Assembly: GCF_040702995.1 (NCBI RefSeq)
Contig: NZ_CP159992.1
Coordinates: 5,566,501-5,630,500, forward strand
Length of the DNA stretch: 64,000 bases
Source: Paenibacillus sp. AN1007
GTDB taxonomy: Bacteria; Bacillota; Bacilli; Paenibacillales; Paenibacillaceae
Direction of reading: 5' to 3'
Shown: in pieces, positions 1 to 8,680 of the stretch
Layout of the letters: the number at the start of each line of letters is the position of its first letter
Position numbering within the stretch: the stretch's first letter is position 1
The notes under the pieces: model-generated
The model's database searches: none
The model's input: only the letters and a program-made list of their open reading frames with translations
What the model was told of the DNA's origin: nothing
Translations under genes and position numbers: made by a program

Positions 1-660
1 CAGCTCCTCATCATGGGGTGACAGCTGATTCTCCTGAATGGCGGCAGAGGAATCTGCGATCGCCGGAAAAAATCGTGTAATCCCTATGCGTGCTCCCAAA
101 GTTACGACATTCAACATCAGCTTTGAGGGCAGTGGATATTTCTCATACACTTCTGGAATTGCAGGATCTAGTCCAATAATAGCTCTTACTTCATCAGGAT
201 ACTTTTGTGCCCAATATACAGCCTCGACACCCGACATGGAGTGTGGAAATAGTATATATGGCGGACGCTGACCAGCCCTATTCAAGGCTGCACGTGTCTC
301 TTCTAACATCATGTCAATATCCCGAGAGACATCTGCTGCTTCGCTAAAACCGTAACCCGCTTTCTCCACTACAGCAATTCGGTGTTGTACGGATAATTTC
401 GAGTAAAGTGCCTTGAAGTCTAATACGGGTGCAGATGTACCCGCCCCTGAAAGAAAAACGAGCGTCTGCAGCCCGAACCCCTCAGTATAAACATGCATCA
501 TATGATCGTTTACAGAAACCATAACACCTGGTGGGCTTAACATTGCGGATTCCTTCTTTAATTTGATGTGATGGTTCGTAAAACTGATAATCATGAACAG
601 GAACAAAACTCCAATTATTGCGCATGTTGTATACCCTATTCGCTTGAAAGCAGTTTTCAT
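1..660 (-). CDS. alpha/beta hydrolase, membrane-anchored (partial, C-terminus outside window)
   Basis: The minus-strand frame is open from an ATG at 660 to the window edge (220 codons). Residues 8-28 form one N-terminal hydrophobic anchor. An alpha/beta hydrolase core follows: an oxyanion-type LSGAG stretch near residue 71, EKAGYGFS near 100, and the nucleophile elbow FPHSMSG near 138-144, where Ser141 is the expected nucleophile. The elbow departs from the usual GHSMGG, with Pro and Ser replacing two glycines. The start overlaps the stop of the upstream small gene by ATGA, so the two are translationally coupled. Substrate unknown. The family call is firm; the specific activity is not. Confidence 0.8.
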   Translation of the reverse strand, partial: MKTAFKRIGYTTCAIIGVLFLFMIISFTNHHIKLKKESAMLSPPGVMVSVNDHMMHVYTEGFGLQTLVFLSGAGTSAPVLDFKALYSKLSVQHRIAVVEKAGYGFSEAADVSRDIDMMLEETRAALNRAGQRPPYILFPHSMSGVEAVYWAQKYPDEVRAIIGLDPAIPEVYEKYPLPSKLMLNVVTLGARIGITRFFPAIADSSAAIQENQLSPHDEEL

Positions 661-878
661 GATATCTCCTCTGGCAGGCTCTCTACCGCTGTAAAAAAGA
701 CATCCAGCAGCTCCACACCATACACAGTCCGCACGTATTCTGTGATTATCGCTAAGTCTTCTTCCTGCTGATATTCCAGGCAAGGCCGACCTTCACTCCA
801 CAATACCCTGCACGGGAACCTCTCCACAACATGTTGAATAATGTGATCCGGGTCTGCCGCTTTATGCATATTTGGCAT
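657..878 (-). CDS. small hypothetical protein, coupled to the hydrolase
   Basis: A 73-aa acidic protein starting MPNMHKAADPDH and ending LPEEIS. I prefer the ATG at 878 over the one at 920 because an AAGGAG Shine-Dalgarno lies 8 nt before it. The stop TGA overlaps the next gene's ATG (ATGA). No transmembrane segment or known motif is visible and I do not recognise the family. Its position suggests it is co-expressed with the hydrolase at 1-660. Confidence 0.6.
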   Translation of the reverse strand: MPNMHKAADPDHIIQHVVERFPCRVLWSEGRPCLEYQQEEDLAIITEYVRTVYGVELLDVFFTAVESLPEEIS

Positions 879-1099
879 GTGTACCCACTCCTTTTTCTTA
901 AATTCACTTACAGCATCCAAATGTACCTCTCGCTTAAACGATCAAACACCCCTTTTCCATAATGCTTTAATTTTGAAATAGATGTTCTTTCGATTCAGTG
1001 CAGTTCATCACATCGCTCTTCGCATCGCTCCAAAGATGTCTTTCCTGTGCAAGTTAGCTATAATAAAGGGATCAATGATTTTATGAAGGCAGGAACATT

Positions 1100-2788
1100 A
1101 TGCGTACACGAGTTCATTTCATCGCTCCTTATGAGTCGATGATTCCTATTATAGAAGAATGCATCCCTCGTTATCCTCAGCTATCCGTTCTAACCGAGGT
1201 GGGTGACTTGGCGAAAGGCGTTGAGCTGGCCGTACAGGCTGAGAAAAAGGGAGCAGAAATTATTATCAGCCGTGGGGGAACCGCCCAATTAATCAAACAA
1301 GCCGTTACCGTACCGGTTATTGATGTGCAGCTGTCGGGTTATGACATGATTCGTTCACTTACCTTAGCCAGTCAGTATAACGGACAGACCGCGATCGTTG
1401 GTTTCTCCAATATTACATCCGGTGCACAATCCATTATCGATCTTATGGATCTGCCGCTCAAAGTGTATACGATCCACAGTTCGGAAGAGGTTGCACGGCT
1501 GCTGCTGGAATTGAAGGCATCCGGTTACCAGCAGATTGTAGGTGACGTTATTACTGTTAATACGGCCAAGGCCTATGGTCTGGAAGGATTATTGATCCAA
1601 TCCGGCACAGAATCCATTCGCAGAGCGATGGAAGATGCACAGCTGGTCTACCGGTATTTGAGTAAAAACCAGACCTTATCTGTCATTCTAAATGATCTGG
1701 TTACACAGGAGCATCCAAATCTGTTGATTTTGGGCGAACAAGATGATGTGGTTTTTGAGAACCTAACCGATTTTGACCGCAATCCGCTGACCGACAATCA
1801 TCTGTACCTGATCAATACCAGTCTTGAATTCCATCAATCCAGAATCCAGAACGTGTTTATGGTGGACGACTACCAATTGACAGTTCAGGCGTACGAAACA
1901 ACGCTGGATGACAAGAGTTACAAGGTATATCTGCTGGAAAAGGGGGAGCCCTATGCCTTTGCACAATTCGGCATTATGACCTACACGGATTCCTCCATGG
2001 AACCCATTGTTGCCGAATCTCCCGCCATGCAGGCACTGTTAAAAAACATCCGTGCGTTGTATGCCCATCATGAACCCATATATCTGCTGGGCGAAGCGGA
2101 TTCAGGGAAATCTTTTCTGGTCAAACATATGCATCAAATGCACTCCGGCGGCGGCCTGTTATTACAGATTGATCTATCTCAGGTTCCCTCGGGCCATTTG
2201 CATAAAATCCCGCTGACCAAAGTGAAAACGGTAGAGCTGAATCAGATTGAATTGCGCCTAAATGACCCCGAGCTGCTGACCTTTATTGAAGCTTGTCTCC
2301 AAAGCAGCATCGGCCTGTTTATTCTGAGCGAGCACGTGCCTGACCCGAATTGGACACTTAAGCTGAGTCTGAACATGCTCCTTATGCCGAGCCTTGCAGA
2401 CCGTGCTGAGGACCTCGAACCATTAATGCAGCATTTCCTGACGGGGTATTACAACAAATACGGAACGACCGCTGTGCGAATCAAGGAGGATGCGCTGCAG
2501 CTGATCCGGGATCAAGCCGCACATATGAACGTCAATCAGTTGAAACATCTGATCAAACAAGCTGCACTTAACGAGCCGGATTATGTAATCACAAGCGAAA
2601 CGTTGAACCGGCTGCTGCACCAGCAGTCTGCTGCGAATGCAGGTGCAATGAAACTAAACGGTACTTTGAAGGAGATTGAGAAAGAAATTATTCAGCTGGT
2701 GCTGCAGGAAGAAAATAATAATCAATCCAAAGCTGCTGAGCGCCTGGGGATTAACCGGGCCACATTATGGCGTAAACTTAAAGATTAA
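1100..2788 (+). CDS. PrpR-N domain transcriptional regulator with degenerate AAA+ and Fis-type HTH
   Basis: 562 aa. Residues 1-185 match the PrpR N-terminal sensor fold (ISRGGTA near 57-62, then VPVIDVQLSGYDM). The middle has a Walker-A-like GEADSGKS (331-338). The rest of the AAA+ core is weak: no GAFTGA loop is present and the Walker B position reads GLFILSEHV. The last 40 residues are a Fis/HTH_8 helix-turn-helix (NNQSKAAERLGINRATLWRK). The gene precedes the threonate operon in the same direction and ends in its own terminator, so it is probably the local activator. Missing GAFTGA argues against sigma-54 dependence, and a sigma-A-like promoter precedes the target operon. Confidence 0.85.
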   Translation: MRTRVHFIAPYESMIPIIEECIPRYPQLSVLTEVGDLAKGVELAVQAEKKGAEIIISRGGTAQLIKQAVTVPVIDVQLSGYDMIRSLTLASQYNGQTAIVGFSNITSGAQSIIDLMDLPLKVYTIHSSEEVARLLLELKASGYQQIVGDVITVNTAKAYGLEGLLIQSGTESIRRAMEDAQLVYRYLSKNQTLSVILNDLVTQEHPNLLILGEQDDVVFENLTDFDRNPLTDNHLYLINTSLEFHQSRIQNVFMVDDYQLTVQAYETTLDDKSYKVYLLEKGEPYAFAQFGIMTYTDSSMEPIVAESPAMQALLKNIRALYAHHEPIYLLGEADSGKSFLVKHMHQMHSGGGLLLQIDLSQVPSGHLHKIPLTKVKTVELNQIELRLNDPELLTFIEACLQSSIGLFILSEHVPDPNWTLKLSLNMLLMPSLADRAEDLEPLMQHFLTGYYNKYGTTAVRIKEDALQLIRDQAAHMNVNQLKHLIKQAALNEPDYVITSETLNRLLHQQSAANAGAMKLNGTLKEIEKEIIQLVLQEENNNQSKAAERLGINRATLWRKLKD

Positions 2789-2810
2789 CTTTAAGTTTAC
2801 GTCTTTTTTT
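2771..2810 (+). terminator. Rho-independent terminator overlapping the regulator stop codon
   Basis: A perfect 13-bp stem (CGTAAACTTAAAG / CTTTAAGTTTACG) with an ATTAA loop is followed by CTTTTTTT. The left arm encodes the last codons (RKLKD) and the stop codon lies in the loop, so the termination signal and the HTH tail share sequence. Confidence 0.9.
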
Positions 2811-2972
2811 GGCTTGTTTGAGGTTGTTCTGCCGGATGCTGCATGAATCTGCTGTAGATTAGGTTGGCTTTGATCTTCATCGGGATCCGGCTCATCCACA
2901 CGATATTTCTCATGATATCTATCGTGGCTGCTCATATCATTAATGTGTTGCATTTTTAAACATTATTAGTCT

Positions 2973-3047
2973 TAATTTAAATTAGAAATAATTTATTGTT
3001 GCTAAATGAAACGATATGGGATAATATAATCCCTGCAAGCGCTTCAA
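2973..3047 (+). promoter_or_regulatory. promoter of threonate operon with upstream palindrome and cre-like site
   Basis: A sigma-A-like promoter is TTGTTG (2996-3001), 18-bp spacer, GATAAT (3020-3025), with an overlapping TATAAT at 3025-3030. A 12-bp palindrome TAATTTAAATTA (2973-2984) sits just upstream of the -35 and is a candidate activator site. TGCAAGCGCTTCAA (3034-3047) resembles a CcpA cre box directly downstream of the -10, in a roadblock position. No -24/-12 sigma-54 signature is seen. Confidence 0.5.
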
Positions 3048-3078
3048 GAAAACGATTACTTCATAAGGAGCTACGACT

Positions 3079-4065
3079 ATGAATATTAAAGCAACTTTAG
3101 ATCGCATCCCTGGCGGTATGATGGTTGTTCCCCTTTTGCTGGGTGCAACGATCAATACATTTTTCCCGAATGCCCTACGCATCGGGGGATTTACTGAAGC
3201 TCTCTTTGTAAACAGTGCCAGTACACTCATTGCGCTTTTCCTGTTAATTGCCGGTACGCAGATTACGTTCAAAACAGCGGGTTCCTCCGTGGGTAAAGGT
3301 TTGACCCTTCTTACATTCAAGTGGGCAATCGGTGCAGGTCTTGGTTTTATCGCTATATTATTTGCTGATTCGAATGGGTTATTTCTAGGACTAGCCCCAC
3401 TGGCCATTATTGCAGCGATGACGAACTCTAATGGCGGTCTGTATATCGCACTTGCAGGCCAATACGGTAAAGAAGATGACAAAGCAGCCTACCCGTTCCT
3501 CGCACTTAGTGACGGACCATTTCTAACCATGGTAGCGCTCTCGATCTTTGGTGCCATGGGTTTTGCGAACGGTATGTTCTCTCCAATGTCCTTTGTCGCG
3601 GTATTGCTTCCACTGATTGTTGGTGTCATTATTGGTAATCTGGACCGCAACCTAGCTGAATGGCTGCACAAAGGCAGTGATAAACTTGTCCCGTTCTTTG
3701 CTTTTGCACTCGGTATGGGGATCAACTTCTCCTCCATTATCCAAGGTGGACTTGGCGGAATTCTGCTCGGCGTGCTGACCGTGCTTCTTACAGGCGGAGT
3801 TGGATACTTGCTCTTCAAAGCCATTGGCTGGAACCCCATTGTCGGTGCATCCGAGGGCTCTACAGCAGGTAATGCGGTGGGCACACCGGCTGCGATCGTA
3901 GCTGCCAACGCTTCATTTGGTCCCATTGCGGAGATCGCCACAGTGCAGATTGCTGCAAGTGTGGTTACGACAGCAATTCTGCTGCCGATCTTTATCGGCT
4001 TCCTCTCCAAACGACTGGAGAAATCAGGCGGTGTCGCCAAATATAATGAACGACCGACCACATAA
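3079..4065 (+). CDS. 2-keto-3-deoxygluconate permease family transporter (KdgT-like)
   Basis: 328 aa, highly hydrophobic, with about ten membrane segments and a KdgT-type start (IPGGMMVVPLLLGATINTFFP). The conserved glycine/asparagine-rich stretches AAMTNSNGGLY (near 115) and EGSTAGNAVGTPAAIVA (near 260) are present. A cation symporter for an acid sugar is the family role. Its neighbours, a DUF1537 kinase and a PdxA2-like enzyme, indicate that the cargo here is threonate or erythronate rather than ketodeoxygluconate. An AAGGAG Shine-Dalgarno precedes the start. Confidence 0.85.
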   Translation: MNIKATLDRIPGGMMVVPLLLGATINTFFPNALRIGGFTEALFVNSASTLIALFLLIAGTQITFKTAGSSVGKGLTLLTFKWAIGAGLGFIAILFADSNGLFLGLAPLAIIAAMTNSNGGLYIALAGQYGKEDDKAAYPFLALSDGPFLTMVALSIFGAMGFANGMFSPMSFVAVLLPLIVGVIIGNLDRNLAEWLHKGSDKLVPFFAFALGMGINFSSIIQGGLGGILLGVLTVLLTGGVGYLLFKAIGWNPIVGASEGSTAGNAVGTPAAIVAANASFGPIAEIATVQIAASVVTTAILLPIFIGFLSKRLEKSGGVAKYNERPTT

Positions 4066-4124
4066 ACGTAGACGTGGATTAAGTAATTTCATTCATAATG
4101 GATTTTTAAAGGAGGGATGACTGC

Positions 4125-5420
4125 ATGAAACTGGCCATTATTGCAGATGATTTGACCGGTGCCAATGACAGCGGGGTGCAGCTAGCCCGGCATGGCTTGA
4201 AGACAAGTGTTCTATTTAATATGGACGAGGCATCACTGGCCTCTTATGATACCGTTGTTTTTGATACAGACAGCCGTTCCATTGCAGCGGAAGAAGCTTA
4301 TGAGCGTGTGTATCGTGCAGCCAAACTGCTGACAGAGAACGGGTTTGATACCATTTTCAAAAAAATGGACTCTACCATGCGCGGTAATATCGGCATCGAG
4401 ATGGATGCCGTATACGATGCTGTAAAACCTGATTTTATGATGATCGCTCCGGGGTATCCGAAAAATAACCGCACCATTCAGGAGGGCATTCATTACCTGA
4501 ACGGCGTGCCTCTTGCGGAGACAGAAATCGCTCTTGATCCGAAGACACCCGTGACCATCTCCTACCTTCCGGACCTGCTCAAACAGCAGACTAATTACAG
4601 CGTAGGTAAGATTACCGTCACCGATCTGGAAGCCGGATCGCAGCAGGTTCATGCCAGACTGGAGCAGTTGAAACAAAAAAGCGTCCCGTATGTGCTGGTG
4701 GACTCCACCGAGGAACGGCATTTGGAACTGATATTGCAGATGACGAAGAGCATGCCGTACACTTTTGCCTGGGCAGGTTCTGCAGGTATTGCCAACTACC
4801 TTCCGGCTCACTACGAACTGGAATCCAAATCCGCTGCACTAACAATCCCGCCGAATTCCGGACCGATCCTGACCGTGGTGGGCAGCGTCAATAAAAACTC
4901 TCGTGAGCAGTTATATCGCCTGCTTCGTCAGTCCCGGATCGCATCCGTGTCCTTCCACTCGTTCAAAGCCGTATCTGCAGAAGCAGACCGTGCAGCAGAG
5001 ATGGAACGTGTCTACGACGAGATCAGAACCAAAGCGATGGAGGGACAAGATGTGGTACTCTACTCCACCGCTGAATCCATCGATATTGAACTGGCACGCG
5101 CCACAGGCGAGAATCGGGGCCTGAATCACACGCAGGTCAGCAACGAAATCGTACGTGCAATCGGTGAAATCTGTGCCCGGCTGCTGGAGGAAGGACTGTT
5201 CAAAGGAGTGTCCATGACAGGCGGCGATACAGCCAAACAAATCTGTCTGAAATGGAACATCAGCGGTTTCGAGCTGCTGGACGAGCTTGAAATTGGCGTC
5301 CCAATCTCCAGATTTATGGGTATTGAAGATTTATATGTGATTACTAAAGCTGGGGGATTCGGTAAACCCGACGTCTTTATCCATGCGATTCAAAAACTAA
5401 AAGGGGGCATTCTCGTATGA
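4125..5420 (+). CDS. dtnK: four-carbon acid sugar kinase (DUF1537; D-threonate/erythronate kinase)
   Basis: 431 aa with the two-domain DUF1537 architecture. The N-terminal sugar-binding domain starts MKLAIIADDLTGANDSG, has KKMDSTMRGNIG near 81-93, and APGYPKNNR near 113. The C-terminal nucleotide-binding domain contains GSVNKNSREQ and MTGGDTAKQI. The family phosphorylates D-threonate or D-erythronate at O-4. Pairing with a PdxA2-like gene fits the published D-threonate route. Start chosen from AAAGGAGGGATGACTGC before the ATG. The stop overlaps the next gene by ATGA. Threonate versus erythronate cannot be settled from sequence. Confidence 0.85.
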   Translation: MKLAIIADDLTGANDSGVQLARHGLKTSVLFNMDEASLASYDTVVFDTDSRSIAAEEAYERVYRAAKLLTENGFDTIFKKMDSTMRGNIGIEMDAVYDAVKPDFMMIAPGYPKNNRTIQEGIHYLNGVPLAETEIALDPKTPVTISYLPDLLKQQTNYSVGKITVTDLEAGSQQVHARLEQLKQKSVPYVLVDSTEERHLELILQMTKSMPYTFAWAGSAGIANYLPAHYELESKSAALTIPPNSGPILTVVGSVNKNSREQLYRLLRQSRIASVSFHSFKAVSAEADRAAEMERVYDEIRTKAMEGQDVVLYSTAESIDIELARATGENRGLNHTQVSNEIVRAIGEICARLLEEGLFKGVSMTGGDTAKQICLKWNISGFELLDELEIGVPISRFMGIEDLYVITKAGGFGKPDVFIHAIQKLKGGILV

Positions 5421-6418
5421 AACCCACAGTAGGTATAACAATGGGCGATGCCGCAGGCATTGGACCCGAAATTATTATGAAAGCACTAGGACATCAGGAG
5501 GTATATGACCAGTGCAATCCGCTTGTGATCGGTGATGCCAAGATGTTGGAGCGTGTGCTGCCCGTGATCGGTTCCAGCTTAAAAGTAAATGCCATCCATG
5601 AACCTGCGGAAGCAAAGTATGAGTTCGGCACCGTAGACGTCATCGATCTGAATCTGGTGCCTGCCGATTTGGAGTACGGTAAAGTATCCGCTGCAGCAGG
5701 TGACGCAGCATTCCAGTTCTTAGCGAGAGCTATTGATCTGGCAAAAAAGAAGCAGATTCACTCGATCTGCACAGCACCGCTGAACAAGGAGGCTCTCCAT
5801 CTGGGAGGCCATCTATATCCGGGCCATACGGAGATTTTGGCAGACCTGACGGACACCGAGGACTTCTCCATGATGCTGACCACGCCAAATCTGCGCGTCA
5901 TTCACCTGACCACGCATATGGGCCTGATCGATGCTATTGCGAGCATTAACCCGGAAAGAACCTATACAGTTGTGAAGCTGGCTCATGATACGTTGAAAAA
6001 AGCAGGCTTTGAGAATCCTCGCGTCGCGGTATGCGGGATTAATCCTCATGCCGGAGAGAACGGCTTGTTCGGTAACGGGGAAGAAGAAGAGAAGCTGCAG
6101 CCGGGCATTGAACGTGCGCAGCAGGAAGGCATTAACGTCGTTGGTCCACTCCCGGCGGACACACTCTTCTTCCGGGCGGGTCGCGGCGATTTCGATATCG
6201 TCGTAGCCTGCTATCACGACCAAGGTCATGCCCCAATCAAGGTGATGGGCATTGAAGAAGGCGTGAACATCACGGTTGGACTGAAAGGCGGCATTATCCG
6301 CACATCCGTGGATCACGGAACTGCCTTTGATATCGCTGGCAAAAACATTGCTGATGATAAAAGCATGCTGGCGGCTATCCGTTCCGCCATTGAACTTGCA
6401 CCGAAGGATTTGGTGTAA
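5417..6418 (+). CDS. pdxA2: 4-phospho-D-threonate dehydrogenase, PdxA2-like
   Basis: 333 aa, the usual PdxA length. Family motifs: GITMGDAAGIGPEI at the start, GHTEIL near 137, HLTTHMG near 158, GINPHAGENGLFG near 200, and CYHDQGHAPIK near 260. The three metal-binding histidines expected of PdxA lie in these segments. A PdxA paralogue beside a DUF1537 kinase oxidises and decarboxylates 4-phospho-threonate to dihydroxyacetone phosphate, rather than acting in vitamin B6 synthesis. Translationally coupled to the kinase by an ATGA overlap. Confidence 0.85.
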   Translation: MKPTVGITMGDAAGIGPEIIMKALGHQEVYDQCNPLVIGDAKMLERVLPVIGSSLKVNAIHEPAEAKYEFGTVDVIDLNLVPADLEYGKVSAAAGDAAFQFLARAIDLAKKKQIHSICTAPLNKEALHLGGHLYPGHTEILADLTDTEDFSMMLTTPNLRVIHLTTHMGLIDAIASINPERTYTVVKLAHDTLKKAGFENPRVAVCGINPHAGENGLFGNGEEEEKLQPGIERAQQEGINVVGPLPADTLFFRAGRGDFDIVVACYHDQGHAPIKVMGIEEGVNITVGLKGGIIRTSVDHGTAFDIAGKNIADDKSMLAAIRSAIELAPKDLV

Positions 6419-6470
6419 GGGGAGCACTATTATCACGTATACCTATACAATCATAGTAAAGTTAGGAAAA

Positions 6471-6507
6471 GAAGCAAACCCGTTATTAGCGGGTTTGCTT
6501 CTTTGAA
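6471..6507. terminator. bidirectional terminator between threonate operon and mazF
   Basis: A perfect 12-bp stem GAAGCAAACCCG / CGGGTTTGCTTC (6471-6482 and 6490-6501) with a 7-nt loop. It is flanked by TTTG on the plus side and TTTTCC on the minus side. It separates convergent genes. Confidence 0.85.
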
Positions 6508-6532
6508 TTTAATTTATGTATGACTCAGATGA

Positions 6533-6856
6533 CTACAAAAACGTACGAATTTTGTTCAGACATTCTCTGATAACTTCATCGGAGGCCTTACCAACAATAT
6601 CTATTTGCTTAGCTTTCCAGTCGAGATTCTTAATTTGATCTGTTAAAATGACCCCTTCAAAGAATGACCCTTCTGGCAGCAATACTTCAAACCCCCAGCC
6701 TCTTACCGTATGTGTTATAGGACAAACCGAGACAAATCCTGTTGCTTCATTAAATGCTGCTGGCGACAGCACAATAGCAGGCCATCTGCCTGCCTGTTCG
6801 TGACCGGTTTGTGGATTGAAATTTATCCAGACTAAATCTCCCCGTTCAGCACTCAT
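6533..6856 (-). CDS. mazF: MazF/PemK family mRNA interferase toxin
   Basis: 107 aa with the MazF signature RGDLVWINFNPQTGHEQAG, RPAIVLSP-like WPAIVLSPAAFN, PITHTVRGWGFEVLLP and GVILTDQIKNLDWK. The family cleaves mRNA at short sequences. The ATG follows directly after the antitoxin TAA (TAAATG), as expected for an operon. It resembles the proteobacterial MazF/ChpB type more than the housekeeping Bacillus NdoA, which points to an accessory toxin-antitoxin locus. Confidence 0.88.
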   Translation of the reverse strand: MSAERGDLVWINFNPQTGHEQAGRWPAIVLSPAAFNEATGFVSVCPITHTVRGWGFEVLLPEGSFFEGVILTDQIKNLDWKAKQIDIVGKASDEVIRECLNKIRTFL

Positions 6857-7096
6857 TTAGATTAATTCTTTCCCTTCTCTGCCAAAATCAATTTCGTTAT
6901 GGCGATTCTCTGGTTTGCACTGTGCCAGCAATTCTTCTAAGGTTGGTTTTTTCTTTTGAGGTACCACGAGAAGTGTGTGATCATCACTTACAATCAAGTC
7001 AACTTCAGTTCCTTGGTACACCTCAATTTTTTCAGCAACTTTCATCTTACTATTCTGCAATGAATTGTTTGCTATCCCGATCAAAACGGTATTCAA
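6857..7096 (-). CDS. mazE: MazE-like antitoxin with abnormal N-terminus
   Basis: The C-terminal two thirds look like MazE: a KIEVYQGTEVDLIVSDD strand region, the KKPTLEELLAQ linker, and PENRHNEIDFG, which corresponds to the MazF-binding tail. The N-terminal AbrB-type DNA-binding strand (usually near GNSxAVRIP) is not recognisable. That part of the frame overlaps the 3' end of the lipoprotein gene. No Shine-Dalgarno precedes the ATG at 7096 or the alternative ATG at 7045, which would give 62 aa starting MKVAEK. Either a 5' deletion fused it to its neighbour or the N-terminus has diverged. Confidence 0.7.
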   Translation of the reverse strand: MNTVLIGIANNSLQNSKMKVAEKIEVYQGTEVDLIVSDDHTLLVVPQKKKPTLEELLAQCKPENRHNEIDFGREGKELI

Positions 7097-7790
7097 CGGT
7101 TAAGGTATCTCCTTCTCCTCTGGTATCTCTCGTCGTTACAACCAACTTTTCATTTTCATTCTCAGGAGTGCTGACTTTTTCATAATTCACAGTCTCCCAC
7201 ACTCTTGCAGCATTTTTGAAAGTAATCGCAAATGCTTCTCCACTTTTTTTATCTATACCAAAAGCATAGGCATTATATCCTCTTGATGCTGTGTACTCAG
7301 GCGTAAGCAGGAATACATCCATCGCCTGGAAGCTTATCTTTTTGAACGAAGCAGGCTTCTCGGAAGGTTGAACAAAAACAAGATCCAGCAGCTGTTTTAT
7401 GACCACTTTATCCTGGTTATGTTCGTAAATCACATCGTAATCCCCTTGATAAAAGTAGTCCCCTTCTACCCCCAGAACACTGGGTATGGCGACATGTCCA
7501 ATGGCTTCTTTTCCGTTTGATACCACATATAACTCACCATTGTCTGTTTCGATTCGTGCTCGAACGGTCGGTGTTTCCTGATAAACATCAATTTGAACAA
7601 CCTTACTGTAAGGAGAATCCGGTGTTAACGTTCCAACTTCATCGTGCTGACTCGTCTCCTCCAAAGTATGATCCATTGTAGGGGTAACCTGCTCTGAACT
7701 TACAGAAGAACATCCCGGTAATAAACTGCTTACCGATATGATGAAACTTAGGAACAACAAACACCTCTTATAGATTAGAACGACCTCCAT
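7050..7790 (-). CDS. hypothetical lipoprotein
   Basis: 246 aa with a lipoprotein signal peptide (LLFLSFIISVSSLLPGC, lipobox LPGC, Cys about residue 27), then a Ser/Thr-rich linker and a beta-rich domain with no family I can name. It is expected on the outer face of the membrane. The ATG at 7790 overlaps a GGAGG sequence; the best-spaced start after that GGAGG would be an AUC at 7775, so the real start is uncertain. The 3' end overlaps the antitoxin gene. Confidence 0.7.
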   Translation of the reverse strand: MEVVLIYKRCLLFLSFIISVSSLLPGCSSVSSEQVTPTMDHTLEETSQHDEVGTLTPDSPYSKVVQIDVYQETPTVRARIETDNGELYVVSNGKEAIGHVAIPSVLGVEGDYFYQGDYDVIYEHNQDKVVIKQLLDLVFVQPSEKPASFKKISFQAMDVFLLTPEYTASRGYNAYAFGIDKKSGEAFAITFKNAARVWETVNYEKVSTPENENEKLVVTTRDTRGEGDTLTVEYRFDRDSKQFIAE

Positions 7791-7840
7791 TCTATGAATA
7801 GGAATCTTTAAGCTGTTTTATTTTACCTCATACTCCTTCT

Positions 7841-8653
7841 CTAACCAAATAACCAGCTCAGAACAATAATACCCAGCCAGATAAAGAAAGAGGCTCCGCA
7901 GGCTATAATTTCATAGAAATGAATCTGAAACAGCCTGAACGTCCCCTGCTTCGTTTGCCGAAGTCCAAAGAAATCACTGTGCTGGTTGATATAGATTAGT
8001 CCACAGGCAAAAGTTAAACCCGATGAAATGAAAGCAGCAGTGGGCAAACTCATGACATAAAGCGGATTACCTCCTGTCTCAAAATGGAGCTCCCATCCCA
8101 AACGTCTCGACATCAAGAAGGTCAGCACAATGATTATAAAGACAAAAAGCCCTAAACTGAAAGGATGCTGCCTATAATCAATCAGGCGTACGACGGTTTG
8201 CATGAAAGGACTCTCGGGCTTCAAGTCCTCTTCCTGTTCCTTTAAGTCGCCTCTATCATCATTCATAATATAGAAGAACGCAAATAATATCATACCCGCA
8301 AAAATACTGACCTGCAGCATATGTAAAGCCAAACCCAGATCGAAGATAGCAATCATAGCAAGGACCACCAGAAGAAACAGAATCATTTTGCCGCCTATCA
8401 TCTCTCGTTCTCTCCAGATCCGATTTACAAATTGCTGCGCATCCGTCCTCTCTTCTTGTTTTCGGCTCACTTTATCCTTCGTAGAATCTTGCTGTCTCCG
8501 CTGTTGTTTATGTTGAATCATGAAATAAGCAAGCAGCATTAAACTCAGTCCGATCGCCAAGAGACTCCATGCTGATCCAGGGTAGTTATCATAGACATCA
8601 TATGTCTGTACAATCCACAGCCCGTCCAAAATGACAATAAAAATACCCAGCAT
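7841..8653 (-). CDS. hypothetical multi-pass membrane protein
   Basis: 270 aa with about seven membrane segments and a charged cytoplasmic stretch (residues 48-82, rich in Lys, Arg and Gln). No family recognised. The listed ATG at 8653 has no Shine-Dalgarno. A good AAAGGAG with an ATG lies at 8687 but is out of frame by one base: it reads MNHL-stop, whereas removing one T would give an N-terminus running into YKVSPYILMLGIF. The true start may be an in-frame AUC/AUU near 8683, or the gene carries a 5' frameshift. Confidence 0.6.
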   Translation of the reverse strand: MLGIFIVILDGLWIVQTYDVYDNYPGSAWSLLAIGLSLMLLAYFMIQHKQQRRQQDSTKDKVSRKQEERTDAQQFVNRIWREREMIGGKMILFLLVVLAMIAIFDLGLALHMLQVSIFAGMILFAFFYIMNDDRGDLKEQEEDLKPESPFMQTVVRLIDYRQHPFSLGLFVFIIIVLTFLMSRRLGWELHFETGGNPLYVMSLPTAAFISSGLTFACGLIYINQHSDFFGLRQTKQGTFRLFQIHFYEIIACGASFFIWLGIIVLSWLFG

Positions 8654-8680
8654 AAGTATGTAGGGTGATACTTTATAAAT

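Noticed and set aside
2765..2953. 62-codon minus-strand ORF over the regulator terminator
   Set aside because: No ribosome site; its 3' half is the complement of the terminator and HTH coding sequence.
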